Positions 18,302-27,385 are shown, counted from the first letter of the stretch. The stretch: DNA of 64,000 nt from Methylococcus sp. Mc7 (GCF_019285515.1 NZ_CP079095.1:1240001-1304000), one strand, 5' to 3'. Numbers and translations are program-made. Notes: generated from the letters alone by a model not told the origin.

Positions 18302-19345
18302 TCAAGTACCAAGTGCAACGGTTGAAGAAAGGCCATTGAATTCGTGAGTTTGGGCCTTGATGAGCAACTCGGCATAGACCTCCAGGGGAGATCGGAAGCC
18401 ATGGATTTTCCGGGGTCTGGAGTTGAGCTTGAAGGCGATGGCGTCCAGATCGTCCTGAGAGAAACCGGACAGGTCGGTCCCCTTGGGAAGATATTGGCGG
18501 AGCAGGCCATTGGTGTTCTCGTTCGTGCCGCGCTGCCAGGGACTGTGGGGATCGGCGAAATAGACCGTCACGCCGGTCCGCTGGGTCAACTCCTTGTGTC
18601 GGCTCATTTCCTTGCCCTGGTCATAGGTCAGCGTCTTGCGCATGGGCTCATGCACGCGATTGAGGGCCTCGGTAAATCCCTCCAGGGCCGCCTGGGCGGT
18701 ACTGCCGTCCATCCGGGCCAGCATCACCAGACGGCTGGAGCGCTCAACCAACGTGCCCACCGCGGAGCGATTCGCCGCCCCCTTGATCAGGTCGCCTTCC
18801 CAATGACCAGGAACCCTGCGGTCCTCGACTTCATGGGGACGCGCATGCACGCTCTCCCGATCGGGAATCTGGCCACGCCGATCCTCGCCGCGCGAGCGGG
18901 GACGGCGCCCGCTCCGGCCTTGGCGCAACGCGGCGATCAGTTCGGCGCGCAACTCCCCGCGCGGCAGCACGTAAAGGGCGTTGTAAATGGTTTCGTGCGA
19001 GACGGTACGCTCGCGGTCATGGGGCCACACGCGCTTGAGTGTGCCTGCCATCTGCTCCGGCGACCAGCCTTCGCGCAGGTGATGCGCCACCACGCTGAAC
19101 AGCACCGTGTGCGGCGCCAGCTTGGAGACGCGGCGGGGTTGGAAACGCCGCCTTCTGGCCAGAAGGCCCGCCCGACGGGCTTCGTACTCCCGCGTTTCTT
19201 CCCCGTTGCGCCTCAGTTCCCGGCTGATCGACGACGGTGCGCGACACAGCTTGCGAGCAATCGCCCGCAGGCTGCTCCCCTCTCCTCGCCTCAGCATGAT
19301 CGTCGCTCGCTCCTCGGCACTCAGTTGTTCATATTTCGTTCCCAT
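18302..19345 (-). CDS. IS30-family transposase
   Basis: A 347-residue IS30-family DDE transposase. The N-terminal helix-turn-helix is YEQLSAEERATIMLRRGEG and SLRAIARKLCRAPSSISREL. The first catalytic Asp lies in GHWEGDLIKG, the second in TYDQGKEMSRH, and the Glu in HSPWQRGTNENTNGLLRQYLPKGTD, the family fingerprint. The last codons pass through the terminal repeat and the TGA stop (18302-18304) lies just outside the element in the flanking ParB-gene DNA. The transposase 3' end therefore depends on the insertion site. Confidence 0.93.
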   Translation of the reverse strand: MGTKYEQLSAEERATIMLRRGEGSSLRAIARKLCRAPSSISRELRRNGEETREYEARRAGLLARRRRFQPRRVSKLAPHTVLFSVVAHHLREGWSPEQMAGTLKRVWPHDRERTVSHETIYNALYVLPRGELRAELIAALRQGRSGRRPRSRGEDRRGQIPDRESVHARPHEVEDRRVPGHWEGDLIKGAANRSAVGTLVERSSRLVMLARMDGSTAQAALEGFTEALNRVHEPMRKTLTYDQGKEMSRHKELTQRTGVTVYFADPHSPWQRGTNENTNGLLRQYLPKGTDLSGFSQDDLDAIAFKLNSRPRKIHGFRSPLEVYAELLIKAQTHEFNGLSSTVALGT

Positions 19346-19376
19346 CGCAACACCTTAACAAGATGTTGCACTTGGT
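18308..19376 (-). mobile_element. IS30-family insertion sequence (about 1.07 kb)
   Basis: Bounded by inverted ACCAAGTGCAAC (18308-18319) and GTTGCACTTGGT (19365-19376), and carrying one IS30-type transposase. No clear target duplication is visible at the two junctions (AGT versus TAT). This fits with a deletion adjacent to the element, because the ParB-domain gene on the left has lost its 3' end and the methylase on the right its 5' end. Confidence 0.85.
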
Positions 19377-20200
19377 TATTGAGTCCGCCCCCCCCCTCTC
19401 GCTTAGCGAGGAAATGGCTGAATTTTTCGCTGCCTGTTTCCATACAGATACGTATGAAGAAGTGCGTTTCCTTCGAGCCAATTTGGATTGGCGGAACGAC
19501 CGGACAGATCGCTTCATTGCTGCTCTTTGTCTGGGAGCACTTCACGGCGAATCCCACCGGAGCCCGAACTATTTCAGCAATCGGATGCCTCCCACGATTA
19601 GTACCAAGCCAGCCTATTCTGTGCGCTGGTGGGTCAAACATGGCTACGCCGCTCCGCGTAGGGATGTTTTTGCCATTCTGCGCAATATGGTCGATTTCCG
19701 TTTTCGAACGCCACCGCCAGAAAGCCGTGGTGAAGTCGTTGAGTCAGATGCCAGAAAAGCGAACTTGGCTTTCCCGCATTTGGAAGACAAGGTGACGGAC
19801 ATCATTACGCCCCCCCTACCTCGACACCACCAACTACCGCGAAGACCAGTGGCTCCGGCTTTGGTTCTTGGGCGAGCTGCCCAAAAGCACCCAAGCCCGG
19901 GACGACGGGCGCCATTGCAGCAGAACACTCTACTGGAATTTTTTGAAGGAAGCGTGGGAAGGGGTCGCTCCTCTATTGGCGCCACAGGCGAGAGTCGTAG
20001 TGCGGATCGGCGGACGAAAGCTGTCTAAGGAAGAGATGTTCGCTAGCCTGTCGGCAAGCATCAAAGACGCGACCGGCCGCCTTGTCAAGCCTGTCGACGA
20101 CGGCGTGACGACACCCGTTAAACGGACGCAGGCTAACAGCTTTCGGGGCGCAAAAGCGTCACCTACTGTCGAACACGACTTCTGCTTCTTGATTAGTTGA
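19377..20200 (+). pseudogene. DNA methylase remnant (5' truncated, frameshifted)
   Basis: The first part (to about 19816) reads RTDRFIAALCLGALHGE, TISTKPAYSVRWW, RRDVFAILRNMVDFRFRTPP and then VTDIIT, where a DNA methyltransferase motif IV (PPY) is expected. A run of seven C (19810-19816) shifts the frame. In the next frame the text continues PPYLDTTNYREDQWLRLWFLG and RVVVRIGGRKLSKEEMFASL to a stop at 20200. This is the amino-methyltransferase pattern with a catalytic PPY. The 5' end is missing at the IS30 junction. The gene is certainly non-functional unless frameshifting occurs. It probably formed a module with the XRE and ParB-domain genes. Confidence 0.75.
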
Positions 20201-20424
20201 AGCTCGACTTTAAGGGCTGCGATTGCAAGGCACCGAGTGTGCTGGTGCCACACGATGCGATCAATCAATGAATCGAAACGGCTGTCCCACTTTCTCCGAT
20301 TCGAGATCAAGGTGTAATCGGCCGTTCGCCATCCCCGCTTCGCCGCTTCGAATTCCAAGGCTGTAACGAAGAACCCCGCCGGGTCCTTGGCGCATCGAAC
20401 GAATCCGTCGCTCGACAGCCCGCG
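20200..20424 (-). pseudogene. Unidentified coding remnant convergent with the methylase
   Basis: A minus-strand stretch without stops reads like real protein: LSSDGFVRCAKDPAGFFVTAL, then EFEAAKRGWRTADYTLISN, RRKWDSRFDSLIDRIVW and HTRCLAIAALKVELQLIKK. There is no convincing start codon (a TTG at 20358 is possible) and it is cut by a stop at 20425-20427, so it looks like the leftover of a gene facing the methylase. Position would suit a cognate restriction or accessory gene, but nothing in the sequence identifies it. Bases 20425-20540 hold only the zwf leader. Confidence 0.3.
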
Positions 20425-20540
20425 TTACGGCGACTAGTATTGATGGATTTTTTGGCCGGGCTTTTTCGTTGCGGGTCCGGCGCGTCATCAGCCCCCTGCC
20501 TGCCATTCGACGGCGGGGCCATAACAAGAGGATGTCAGCG

Positions 20541-22019
20541 GTGAGTCAGCTCCCATTTCCCGAATCATTCAACATGGTGTTCTTCGGCGGCGCCGGCGAC
20601 CTGGTCACGCGCAAGCTGCTGCCGGCGATGTACCAGTGCCACAAGAACGGCCTGCTGGTCGAAGCCGGCCATATTCTCTGCGTCGACCGGCAGGATCTGA
20701 GCGAGGAGACCTTCCTCGAACTGGCGGACGAAAAGGCGCGCCAGTTCATTCCTGCCGCAGATTGGGACGAGGCGGTGTGGGCGGCATTCCGCCAGCGCCT
20801 GGCCTATCTGCGCATCGATGCCACCCAGCCCGAGCAGTACGCGCCGCTGAAGGAGAGGCTGAAGAAGTCGCCGGCCGCGGTGACCGTGTTCTACCTGTCC
20901 ACCGCGCCGTTCCTGTTCGCGACGATCTGCGCCCACCTGACCCGGCAGGGCCTCAACGGCCCCAACAGCCGGGTGGTGCTGGAAAAGCCGCTGGGGCACG
21001 ACCTGGCCTCCGCCAACGCGATCACCGCCGACGTGGACCGCTATTTCCACGAGAACCAGGTCTACCGGATCGACCATTACCTGGGCAAGGAGTCGGTGCA
21101 GAACCTGATGGCCCTGCGCTTCGGCAACGCGCTGTTCGAGCCGCTGTGGCGGCGGATGTGGATCCGCGACGTCCAGATCACCATCGCCGAGGACGTCGGC
21201 ATCGGCAGCCGCGCGGGCTTCTACGACAAGGCCGGCGCGCTGCGCGACATGGTGCAGAACCATCTGCTGCAATTGCTCTGCTTCGTGGCGATGGAGCCGC
21301 CGGCTAGCCTGGATTCCAACGCCATCCGCAACGAAAAGCTCAAGGTGCTGGAGTCGCTGGTGCCGTTCACCGACGAGGGCGTGCACGAAAAAACCGTGCG
21401 CGGCCAGTACCGCGCCGGCATTTCCGGCGGCAAAGCGGTGCCGGGCTACCTGGAAGAGGAGGGCATTCCGCCGGGCAGCCACACCGAGACCTTCGTCGCC
21501 ATCAAGGCGGAGATCGCCAACTGGCGCTGGGCGGGCGTACCGTTCTACCTCTTCACCGGCAAGCGCCTGCCGGAGCGGCTGGCGGAGATCGTCATCCATT
21601 TCCACGACGTCCCGCATCCGATCTTCCCGCTGCCGAAGAGCGGCGCCTGCGCGCCGGCCAAGCTGGTGATCCGCCTGCAGCCGGACGAGTTCATCCGCCT
21701 CTATCTGTACGCCAAGCAGCCGGGCGATTCGATGGAGCTGCAGCCGGTGTCGCTGGACCTGAACTTCGCCGAGCAGTTCAAGGTGCGCCGCGCCGAAGGC
21801 GGCTACGAGCGCCTGCTGCTCGATGCCATCCGCGGCAACCAGGCGCTGTTCGTGCGGCAAGACGAACAGGAGCAGGCATGGCGCTGGGTCGAGCCGATTC
21901 TCAACGCCTGGGCCAACGATCCGAAAGGACCGCTGCCCTACGCCGCGGGCACCTGGGGACCGGCCGCTTCCCTGGACCTGCTGAAACGCGATGGTATTTG
22001 CTGGCACGAGGGAAACTGA
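20541..22019 (+). CDS. zwf: Glucose-6-phosphate 1-dehydrogenase
   Basis: A 492-residue NADP-dependent dehydrogenase making 6-phosphogluconolactone. The nucleotide-binding start is MVFFGGAGDLVTRKLLPAMY (GxxGDL), the catalytic signature is RIDHYLGKESVQNL, and VLEKPLGHDLASA is the substrate-binding loop. GTG at 20541 is preferred because AAGAGG lies 9 bases upstream; the ATG at 20532 abuts that site too closely. It is followed two bases later by pgl. It is read divergently from edd-eda, from which it is separated by 7.4 kb of accessory DNA; in an undisturbed arrangement the two operons would be neighbours. Confidence 0.96.
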   Translation: MSQLPFPESFNMVFFGGAGDLVTRKLLPAMYQCHKNGLLVEAGHILCVDRQDLSEETFLELADEKARQFIPAADWDEAVWAAFRQRLAYLRIDATQPEQYAPLKERLKKSPAAVTVFYLSTAPFLFATICAHLTRQGLNGPNSRVVLEKPLGHDLASANAITADVDRYFHENQVYRIDHYLGKESVQNLMALRFGNALFEPLWRRMWIRDVQITIAEDVGIGSRAGFYDKAGALRDMVQNHLLQLLCFVAMEPPASLDSNAIRNEKLKVLESLVPFTDEGVHEKTVRGQYRAGISGGKAVPGYLEEEGIPPGSHTETFVAIKAEIANWRWAGVPFYLFTGKRLPERLAEIVIHFHDVPHPIFPLPKSGACAPAKLVIRLQPDEFIRLYLYAKQPGDSMELQPVSLDLNFAEQFKVRRAEGGYERLLLDAIRGNQALFVRQDEQEQAWRWVEPILNAWANDPKGPLPYAAGTWGPAASLDLLKRDGICWHEGN

Positions 22020-22020
22020 A

Positions 22021-22728
22021 ATGACCGAGATTCGATGGTTCGATGACAACGCAAGCCTGGCCCCGGCGCTGGCCGCGGCGGTCGCCGAGGATCTGCGCGC
22101 CGCCTTGGCGACGGCTCCAGCGGCCACCCTGGCCGTCTCGGGCGGCCGCTCGCCGGTGCCGGTTTTCGAAGCCTTGCGCGAGGCCGATCTGGACTGGGCA
22201 CGGGTCGTCGTCACGCTGGTCGACGAACGCTGGGTGCCGGAAACCGATCCCGCCAGCAACGCCGCTCTGGTGAAGACCCATTTGCTGCAGGGCAAGGCGG
22301 CGGCGGCGCGCTTCCTTCCACTGTATACGGGGGATGCTTCCGCGGCGGCAGGCGAGGCGAACCTGGCCGAAGCCTTCGCCGACCTGCCGCGGCCGTTCGC
22401 GGCGCTGATCCTGGGCATGGGCGACGACGGCCACACCGCCTCGCTGTTCCCCGCCAGCCCCAACCTGGAAGCCGGTCTGGCGCTGGGCGGCACGGCGGAG
22501 AATACCCCGCCCTGTCTGGCCCAGGTGGGCGCGGTCGCGCCGGCCGAGCGCATCAGCCTCACCCTGCCCTGGATACTCGACGCCCGTCACGTCTACCTGC
22601 AATTCGGCGGATCAGGCAAGGTGGAAGTGTTCAACGCCGCCCAAGCCGGCCCCAACCGGCGATATCCCGTGAGCTTCGTGCTGGCCCAGACGAAGACCCC
22701 GGTCACCGTGTTCGCAGCGCGGAACTGA
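22021..22728 (+). CDS. pgl: 6-phosphogluconolactonase
   Basis: A 235-residue DevB-type lactonase hydrolysing 6-phosphogluconolactone. LAVSGGRSPVPVFEAL is the phosphate loop, VTLVDERWVPETDPASN the family signature, and LGMGDDGHTASLFP holds the catalytic His. ATG at 22021 follows the zwf stop by one base, so translation is coupled. Together zwf-pgl-edd-eda make the whole Entner-Doudoroff route from glucose 6-phosphate to pyruvate. Confidence 0.96.
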   Translation: MTEIRWFDDNASLAPALAAAVAEDLRAALATAPAATLAVSGGRSPVPVFEALREADLDWARVVVTLVDERWVPETDPASNAALVKTHLLQGKAAAARFLPLYTGDASAAAGEANLAEAFADLPRPFAALILGMGDDGHTASLFPASPNLEAGLALGGTAENTPPCLAQVGAVAPAERISLTLPWILDARHVYLQFGGSGKVEVFNAAQAGPNRRYPVSFVLAQTKTPVTVFAARN

Positions 22729-22739
22729 CGATCATTCCC

Positions 22740-22774
22740 CTCACCCCGACCCTCTCCCAAAGGGAGAGGGTGAG
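22740..22774. repeat. CCCTCTCCC palindrome after pgl (copy A)
   Basis: Imperfect inverted repeat CTCACCC...CCCTCTCCC / GGGAGAGGGTGAG, 12 bases past the pgl stop. It probably acts as a terminator-like hairpin here. The same palindrome recurs at 25017-25054 and, in frame, at 33201-33236. Confidence 0.75.
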
Positions 22775-22816
22775 CAAGGTTGCTGCGGCTTTCACTTTAA
22801 ACGGCCGGCGAGCCAT

Positions 22817-23710
22817 TCAGGGTTCGAGAAAAGACCTCAGCCGCTGTACTGCCGCAGCGGCGGTTTCGAGCCCCTCGTTCAGAACGCCGAGCCCGGACGG
22901 GTCGGCGGATTTCCACAGCATGCGGGCGCCGAGGAGGAACAGTACGGCGGCGAACAGCCGCTTGAGCCCCTGCATCGGCAGGCGGTGGGCCAGCGCCGCC
23001 CCGTACGGCGCGGTCAGCGCGCTGGCGGCGCCGATGCCGAGGAAGGCGGGCCAGTAGATGTAGCCCAGGCTATAGGCCGGCAGTGACGGATGGTCCCAGC
23101 CCAGGATGACGTAGCTCAGGGTGCCGACGACGGCGATTGGAAAACCGCAGGCCGAAGAGATGCCAACGGCGTGGCGGATGTTCTGCCGGCAGCGGAGCAG
23201 GAAGGGCACGGTGATGCTGCCGCCGCCGATGCCGAACAGCGCGGACAGGAGACCGATCACGAGCCCGCCACCGGTCAGCACCCCGAGCGATACGGGCTTT
23301 TCGTTCGCCGTTTCTTCCCGTCTGCCCCGGTACACCTGCACCGCGACCAGCATCAGGAATACCGCGAACAATTGCTTGAAACGCTGGGTGGGCAGATGGT
23401 CGGCGACGATCGAGCCGGCGACCGTCCCCAGGGCGATCCCCGGCACCAGCCGCCACACCAGGGGCCAGACCACCGCGCCGCGGCGGTGGTGGGCGCGGAC
23501 CGAAGAGACCGAAGTCACCACGATGGTGGCCAGCGAGGTGGCGACCGCCATGATCATGAGAACGCTTTCCGGTACACCCTGGCCGGCGAACAACCAGACC
23601 AGGAAGGGCACGATGATGGCGCCGCCGCCGATGCCGAACAGGCCGGAAGCGACGCCCGCAATGGCGCCGAAGGCGAGATAGAACGCAAGCGTGGTATACA
23701 TATCGGTCAT
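22817..23710 (-). CDS. TauE/SafE-family membrane exporter/permease
   Basis: A 297-residue polytopic inner-membrane protein of the TauE/SafE family, linked to export of sulfite or sulfonates. The two internal repeats each carry the family motif [15 protein letters not shown] (near residues 23-37) and [15 protein letters not shown], followed by [11 protein letters not shown] in the first half. About eight hydrophobic segments are visible. The C-terminal 35 residues after the last membrane span ([17 protein letters not shown]) form a short helical extension. ATG at 23710 or the internal Met at residue 4 could start. It is divergent from cca. Substrate unknown. Confidence 0.88.
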   Translation of the reverse strand: MTDMYTTLAFYLAFGAIAGVASGLFGIGGGAIIVPFLVWLFAGQGVPESVLMIMAVATSLATIVVTSVSSVRAHHRRGAVVWPLVWRLVPGIALGTVAGSIVADHLPTQRFKQLFAVFLMLVAVQVYRGRREETANEKPVSLGVLTGGGLVIGLLSALFGIGGGSITVPFLLRCRQNIRHAVGISSACGFPIAVVGTLSYVILGWDHPSLPAYSLGYIYWPAFLGIGAASALTAPYGAALAHRLPMQGLKRLFAAVLFLLGARMLWKSADPSGLGVLNEGLETAAAAVQRLRSFLEP

Positions 23711-23764
23711 GCAGCCGTCCCCGCAGGCGCCGGAACGAACCTTGAATCCTTACGAGTCGAGCCG

Positions 23765-25054
23765 ATGAAAGCCTTTCTGGTCGGTGGCGCCGTCCGCGAC
23801 CGCCTGCTCGGTCTGCCGGTCCGCGAGCGCGACTGGGTCGTGGTGGGCGAATCGCCGGAAGCCATGATCGCGCGCGGCTTCCGCCCCGTAGGCCGCGACT
23901 TCCCGGTGTTCCTGCACCCGGAAACCCACGAGGAGTACGCCCTCGCCCGCACCGAACGCAAGACCGCGCCCGGCTACCGGGGCTTCGTCGTGCATGCCGA
24001 ACCCGACGTCACCCTGGAGCAGGACCTGGAACGGCGCGACCTCACCATCAACGCCATGGCGGAAACACCGGACGGGCAGCTCGTCGATCCCTTCGGCGGC
24101 CGGCGCGACCTGGAAGCTCGGCTGCTGCGGCACGTATCGCCCGCCTTCGCCGAAGATCCGGTGCGCATCCTGCGCGTTGCCCGCTTCACGGCCCGGCTGA
24201 CGCCGCTCGGTTTCCGCGTGGCGCCGGAAACCCTGGTGGAAATGCGGCGCATGGTCGAGGCCGGCGAGGTCGACGCCCTGGTTCCGGAACGGGTCTGGGC
24301 CGAGCTCGCCAAGGCTCTGGCCGAACCGGCGCCCTCGTCCTTCTTCCGGACCCTGCGCGACTGCGGGGCGCTGGAACGGCTGTTCCCGGAAATCGAGCGG
24401 CTGTTCGGAGTGCCCCAGCCGGCGCAGCATCATCCGGAGATCGACACCGGCGTACACACCCTGATGGTGCTGGACCAGGCCGCACGCCTCACCGCCGACC
24501 CTTCCGCACGCTTCGCCGCCCTGACCCACGATCTCGGCAAGGCGCTCACGCCGCCGGAACTCTGGCCCAGCCATCGCGGCCACGAGCGCCTCGGCCTCGA
24601 CGCCCTGAACGCGCTGTGCGACCGCCTCCGCGCCCCCAACGCCTACCGCCGGCTGGCGGAGAAGGTGATGCGCTACCACGGCCTCTGCCACCGCGCGGCG
24701 GAACTGCGCACTTCGACCCTGGTGGATCTGCTGGACCGGCTGGGCGCGCTCAAGCGTCACGACGATACCCTGGAACGCTTCCTGCTCGCCTGCGAGGCGG
24801 ACGCCAGGGGCCGGACCGGCTTCGAGGACCGGCCCTATCCCCAGGCCGACTGGCTGCGGCAGGCGCGGCGCGCCGCCGTCGAAGTCGACAACCGACCGCT
24901 GCTGGAGCAGCAGTTGAAAGGCCCGGCGTTCGGCCAGGCCCTGCGGTGTGTGCGCATCGCCGCCGTACGGCGGCTGCGGGCCGCCCAGTCCACCGTGGCG
25001 CCCGACGACCGCCTCCCTCACCCCATCCCTCTCCCACAGGGAGAGGGGGAGTAA
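23765..25054 (+). CDS. cca: CCA-adding enzyme (tRNA nucleotidyltransferase) with repeat-derived C-terminus
   Basis: A 429-residue enzyme that adds or repairs the 3' CCA of tRNAs. It opens [17 protein letters not shown] with the GGxVRD nucleotidyltransferase motif, then [21 protein letters not shown] with the DxD-like catalytic region, [10 protein letters not shown], and [14 protein letters not shown]. An HD phosphohydrolase domain ([23 protein letters not shown]) follows, as in the gammaproteobacterial form. ATG at 23765 matches the family start. The last residues ([11 protein letters not shown]) are encoded by a CCCTCTCCC palindrome, so the natural C-terminus has been replaced or extended by repeat DNA that also precedes the stop. 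Confidence 0.95.
   Translation: MKAFLVGGAVRDRLLGLPVRERDWVVVGESPEAMIARGFRPVGRDFPVFLHPETHEEYALARTERKTAPGYRGFVVHAEPDVTLEQDLERRDLTINAMAETPDGQLVDPFGGRRDLEARLLRHVSPAFAEDPVRILRVARFTARLTPLGFRVAPETLVEMRRMVEAGEVDALVPERVWAELAKALAEPAPSSFFRTLRDCGALERLFPEIERLFGVPQPAQHHPEIDTGVHTLMVLDQAARLTADPSARFAALTHDLGKALTPPELWPSHRGHERLGLDALNALCDRLRAPNAYRRLAEKVMRYHGLCHRAAELRTSTLVDLLDRLGALKRHDDTLERFLLACEADARGRTGFEDRPYPQADWLRQARRAAVEVDNRPLLEQQLKGPAFGQALRCVRIAAVRRLRAAQSTVAPDDRLPHPIPLPQGEGE
25017..25054. repeat. CCCTCTCCC palindrome forming the 3' end of cca (copy B)
   Basis: CTCACCCC...CCCTCTCCCACAGGGAGAGGG with the cca stop TAA at its very edge. It encodes the final PLPQGEGE peptide of Cca. Same family as 22740-22774 and 33201-33236. 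Confidence 0.8.
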
Positions 25055-25059
25055 GTTCG

Positions 25060-25968
25060 CTACGCGACTTCGTATTGTTCGCCGGTCAGCCGCCGCTCCG
25101 CCTCCCGGTATTTCTCCGCGGTGCGGGCCAGGATGTCCGCAGGCAGATGCGGCGCCGGAGGCTTCTTGTCCCAGTCCAGCGTCTCCAGGTAATCGCGCAC
25201 GAACTGCTTGTCGAAGCTCGGCGGGCTGATCCCGGGGCGGTAGCTGTCGGCCGGCCAGAACCGCGAAGAATCCGGAGTCAAGGCCTCGTCGATCCAGTGC
25301 AGCACGCCGGCCTCGTCCACCCCGAACTCGAACTTGGTGTCGGCGATGATGATGCCGCGTTCCAGCGCATAGGCCGCCGCTTCCCGGTACAGCCCCAAGG
25401 CCACCTCGCGCATCTGTTCGGCCAGTTCCCGCCCGACCAGGCCGATCACCTGGTCGAAGCCGATGTTTTCGTCGTGCGAGCCCATTTCGGCCTTGGTGGA
25501 CGGCGTGAACAGCGCTTCCGGCAGCCGCTCGGCCTGCCGGAGCCCCGGCGGCAGCGCGATGCCGCAGACGGCGCCGCTGCGCTGGTAGTCCTTCCAGCCC
25601 GAACCGATGAGATAACCCCGCACCACGGCTTCCACCGGCAACGGCTTGAGGCGCTTGACCACCATGGCCCGGCCCTCGACCTGCTCGCGCTCGGTGGCAT
25701 CGGGCAGCACCGCCTCCAGCGGCGTCCCGGAAATGTGGTTGGGCACCCGGTCCTTCAAGCGGTCGAACCAGAATCGCGAGACATGGGTCAGCACTCGGCC
25801 CTTGCCGGGAATGGGGTCGGGTAAAATGACGTCGAACGCCGACAGCCGGTCAGTCGCGACGATCAGCATCAGATCGTCGCCGGCCTCGTAGATATCGCGC
25901 ACTTTTCCCCGCGCTTTCAGCCGCAATGAAGACAGGCTGGATTCGAACAATGTCTCAGGGGCGGTCAT
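25060..25968 (-). CDS. purC: Phosphoribosylaminoimidazole-succinocarboxamide synthase
   Basis: A 302-residue SAICAR synthase joining CAIR and aspartate in purine biosynthesis. [26 protein letters not shown] is the ATP-binding opening, [18 protein letters not shown] and ADTKFEFG are active-site blocks, and SRFWPADSY is the C-terminal signature of the longer (about 300-residue) form. ATG at 25968 has GGAAGAG upstream at good spacing; a TTG ten codons earlier is less likely. It is divergent from djlA, with a shared promoter region at 25969-26055, and convergent with cca. Confidence 0.95.
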   Translation of the reverse strand: MTAPETLFESSLSSLRLKARGKVRDIYEAGDDLMLIVATDRLSAFDVILPDPIPGKGRVLTHVSRFWFDRLKDRVPNHISGTPLEAVLPDATEREQVEGRAMVVKRLKPLPVEAVVRGYLIGSGWKDYQRSGAVCGIALPPGLRQAERLPEALFTPSTKAEMGSHDENIGFDQVIGLVGRELAEQMREVALGLYREAAAYALERGIIIADTKFEFGVDEAGVLHWIDEALTPDSSRFWPADSYRPGISPPSFDKQFVRDYLETLDWDKKPPAPHLPADILARTAEKYREAERRLTGEQYEVA

Positions 25969-26055
25969 CGGGCTGACTCTTCCAGACTTTAAGGACAAAC
26001 ATCAATCATGTAAGGTGCGAGGATTTATGGCAAGTATCAAGGAACGGTTTCGCAG

Positions 26056-26886
26056 GTGAGCTGGCTCGGCAAACTCTTGGGGGGCACTTTCGGCTTTCTG
26101 CTCGGGGGCCCGCTGGGCGCCTTGCTGGGCGCCGCCATCGGCCACAAACTGGACGGCGACAAGGACAAGTATGCCCAGATCGAGTCGGACCTGTCGCCCG
26201 GCGCCCAGCACCGCATCCAGATGGCCTTCTTCACAGCCACGTTCTCCGTAATGGGCCACATCGCCAGGGCGGACGGCCGTGTATCCGAGGCCGAAATCAC
26301 CGTGGCGCGGACGGTGATGAACCGCATGGACCTGTCCGAAGGCATGCGCCGCACCGCCATCGAACTCTTCACCCGTGGCAAGCAGCCGGATTTCCCGCTA
26401 CGGGAAGCGGTCGAGCAATTCCGCAAGGAGTGCCACCGCCGCTACGCCCTGATCCGCATTTTCCTGGAAATCCAGCTCGAAGCCGCCTTCGCCGACGGCC
26501 CCGTCAACCTGGCCGAGGAGCGCGTCCTGATCGGCATTTGCGACCAGCTCCGCATTTCGCGCTTCGAATATCACGCGATGAAGGGACGCCTGGATGCGGC
26601 GATACGCTTCGCCCGCGCCTATCAGAATTCCTCCTACGGCGGCAACCGGAACGTGCCGTCGCGCCGCCGCGAGGATACGCTGGAGGACGCCTACGCCATG
26701 CTCGGCATCAAGGCATCGGCCGGCGCCGACGAGATCAAGCGCGCCTACCGCAAGCTCATCAGCCGGCATCATCCGGACAAGCTGGTCGCAAAGGGGATGC
26801 CCGAGGAGATGGTGCGCATCGCCAACGAGAAGACCCAGCAGATCCGCAAGGCTTACGAGGTCATCGTGGCGGCGAGAAACCTCTGA
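26056..26886 (+). CDS. djlA: DnaJ-like co-chaperone DjlA
   Basis: A 276-residue membrane-anchored DnaK co-chaperone. The N-terminus is one glycine-rich transmembrane segment (LGGTFGFLLGGPLGALLGAAIGH, residues about 8-30). The centre is a TerB-like helical domain (FFTATFSVMGHIARADGRVSEAEI). The C-terminus is a J domain with the essential HPD in SRHHPDKLV and helix RIANEKTQQIRKAYEVI. GTG at 26056 is the start. Length and domain order are those of DjlA. Confidence 0.95.
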   Translation: MSWLGKLLGGTFGFLLGGPLGALLGAAIGHKLDGDKDKYAQIESDLSPGAQHRIQMAFFTATFSVMGHIARADGRVSEAEITVARTVMNRMDLSEGMRRTAIELFTRGKQPDFPLREAVEQFRKECHRRYALIRIFLEIQLEAAFADGPVNLAEERVLIGICDQLRISRFEYHAMKGRLDAAIRFARAYQNSSYGGNRNVPSRRREDTLEDAYAMLGIKASAGADEIKRAYRKLISRHHPDKLVAKGMPEEMVRIANEKTQQIRKAYEVIVAARNL

Positions 26887-26889
26887 GCC

Positions 26890-27351
26890 TCAAATCGGCA
26901 GGAAACTTCCGCCGCTCGCCACCGCCACGGTGATCAGTCCGAGCACCAGATTGATGCCGACCAGACGGCGGATCACGCCCAGGCTTTCCGCCCCCATCGC
27001 CCAGTCCTCCGCGGCCACCGCGGCTTTCAGCGCCTTGTACGGCCTGGCGTAGATCACCCCGAAAATCACGGTCATGGTGAGGGCGATGAGCAGCATCAGA
27101 TGCACCGGCCACCCCACCTGCCCGAAGCCGCCATAGGCATGGATCAACCCGAAGCCGGTGAGGAACAGCAGCACGATGGCGCCCTTGACCCAGGGAAAGA
27201 AGCGCGCGAACACCGCGTTCCACAGCCGCAGCCGCTCCGGTGCCTGCAGCAAGCCGGCGGCGACGGGGCGCAAAACCTGATGGGCGAAGAACATGCCGCC
27301 GACCCATAAGACGGCGGAAAGAACGTGCAAGGAGAGAGCTATTGATGTCAT
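26890..27351 (-). CDS. CopD-like four-helix membrane protein
   Basis: A 153-residue inner-membrane protein with four predicted transmembrane segments: SIALSLHVLSAVLWVGGMFF, a segment around IVLLFLTGFGLIHAYGG, HLMLLIALTMTVIFGVIY, and LVGINLVLGLITVAVAS. His residues in the first two helices (LHVLSA, MFFAHQ) are those typical of the CopD-like family. ATG at 27351 is used; upstream in-frame codons fall in a leader. It is convergent with djlA and abuts the left border of the BREX island. Role in copper handling is only a family association. Confidence 0.7.
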   Translation of the reverse strand: MTSIALSLHVLSAVLWVGGMFFAHQVLRPVAAGLLQAPERLRLWNAVFARFFPWVKGAIVLLFLTGFGLIHAYGGFGQVGWPVHLMLLIALTMTVIFGVIYARPYKALKAAVAAEDWAMGAESLGVIRRLVGINLVLGLITVAVASGGSFLPI

Positions 27352-27385
27352 TGGATTTCTAGGAAATTTAAGGTAAGGCGTTGCC

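Larger units (their letters stand above)
15393..18347 (+). pseudogene. ParB/Srx-domain protein, split by IS1380 copy 3 and clipped by IS30
   Basis: Pieces 15393-15773 and 17536-18347 join exactly after removal of the element and one TAGAG duplication (1188 bases, 395 residues). The N-terminal half is a ParB-like nuclease domain: SVDWLKLDRQNPR, LLQSIAANGYLDIEPLIV, and TVLAGNRRLAAIRLF with the GxRR-type motif. The rest is helical and includes HINGAAKWESYAKAKFAAEWY and an HTH-like EAISEKIGDRHDTIKRMVAAIY. The last dozen codons are supplied by the end of the IS30-family element, so the original C-terminus is also lost. Upstream it overlapped the XRE gene; downstream lay a DNA methylase, pointing to a lost modification or defence module. 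Exact role unknown. Confidence 0.8.
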
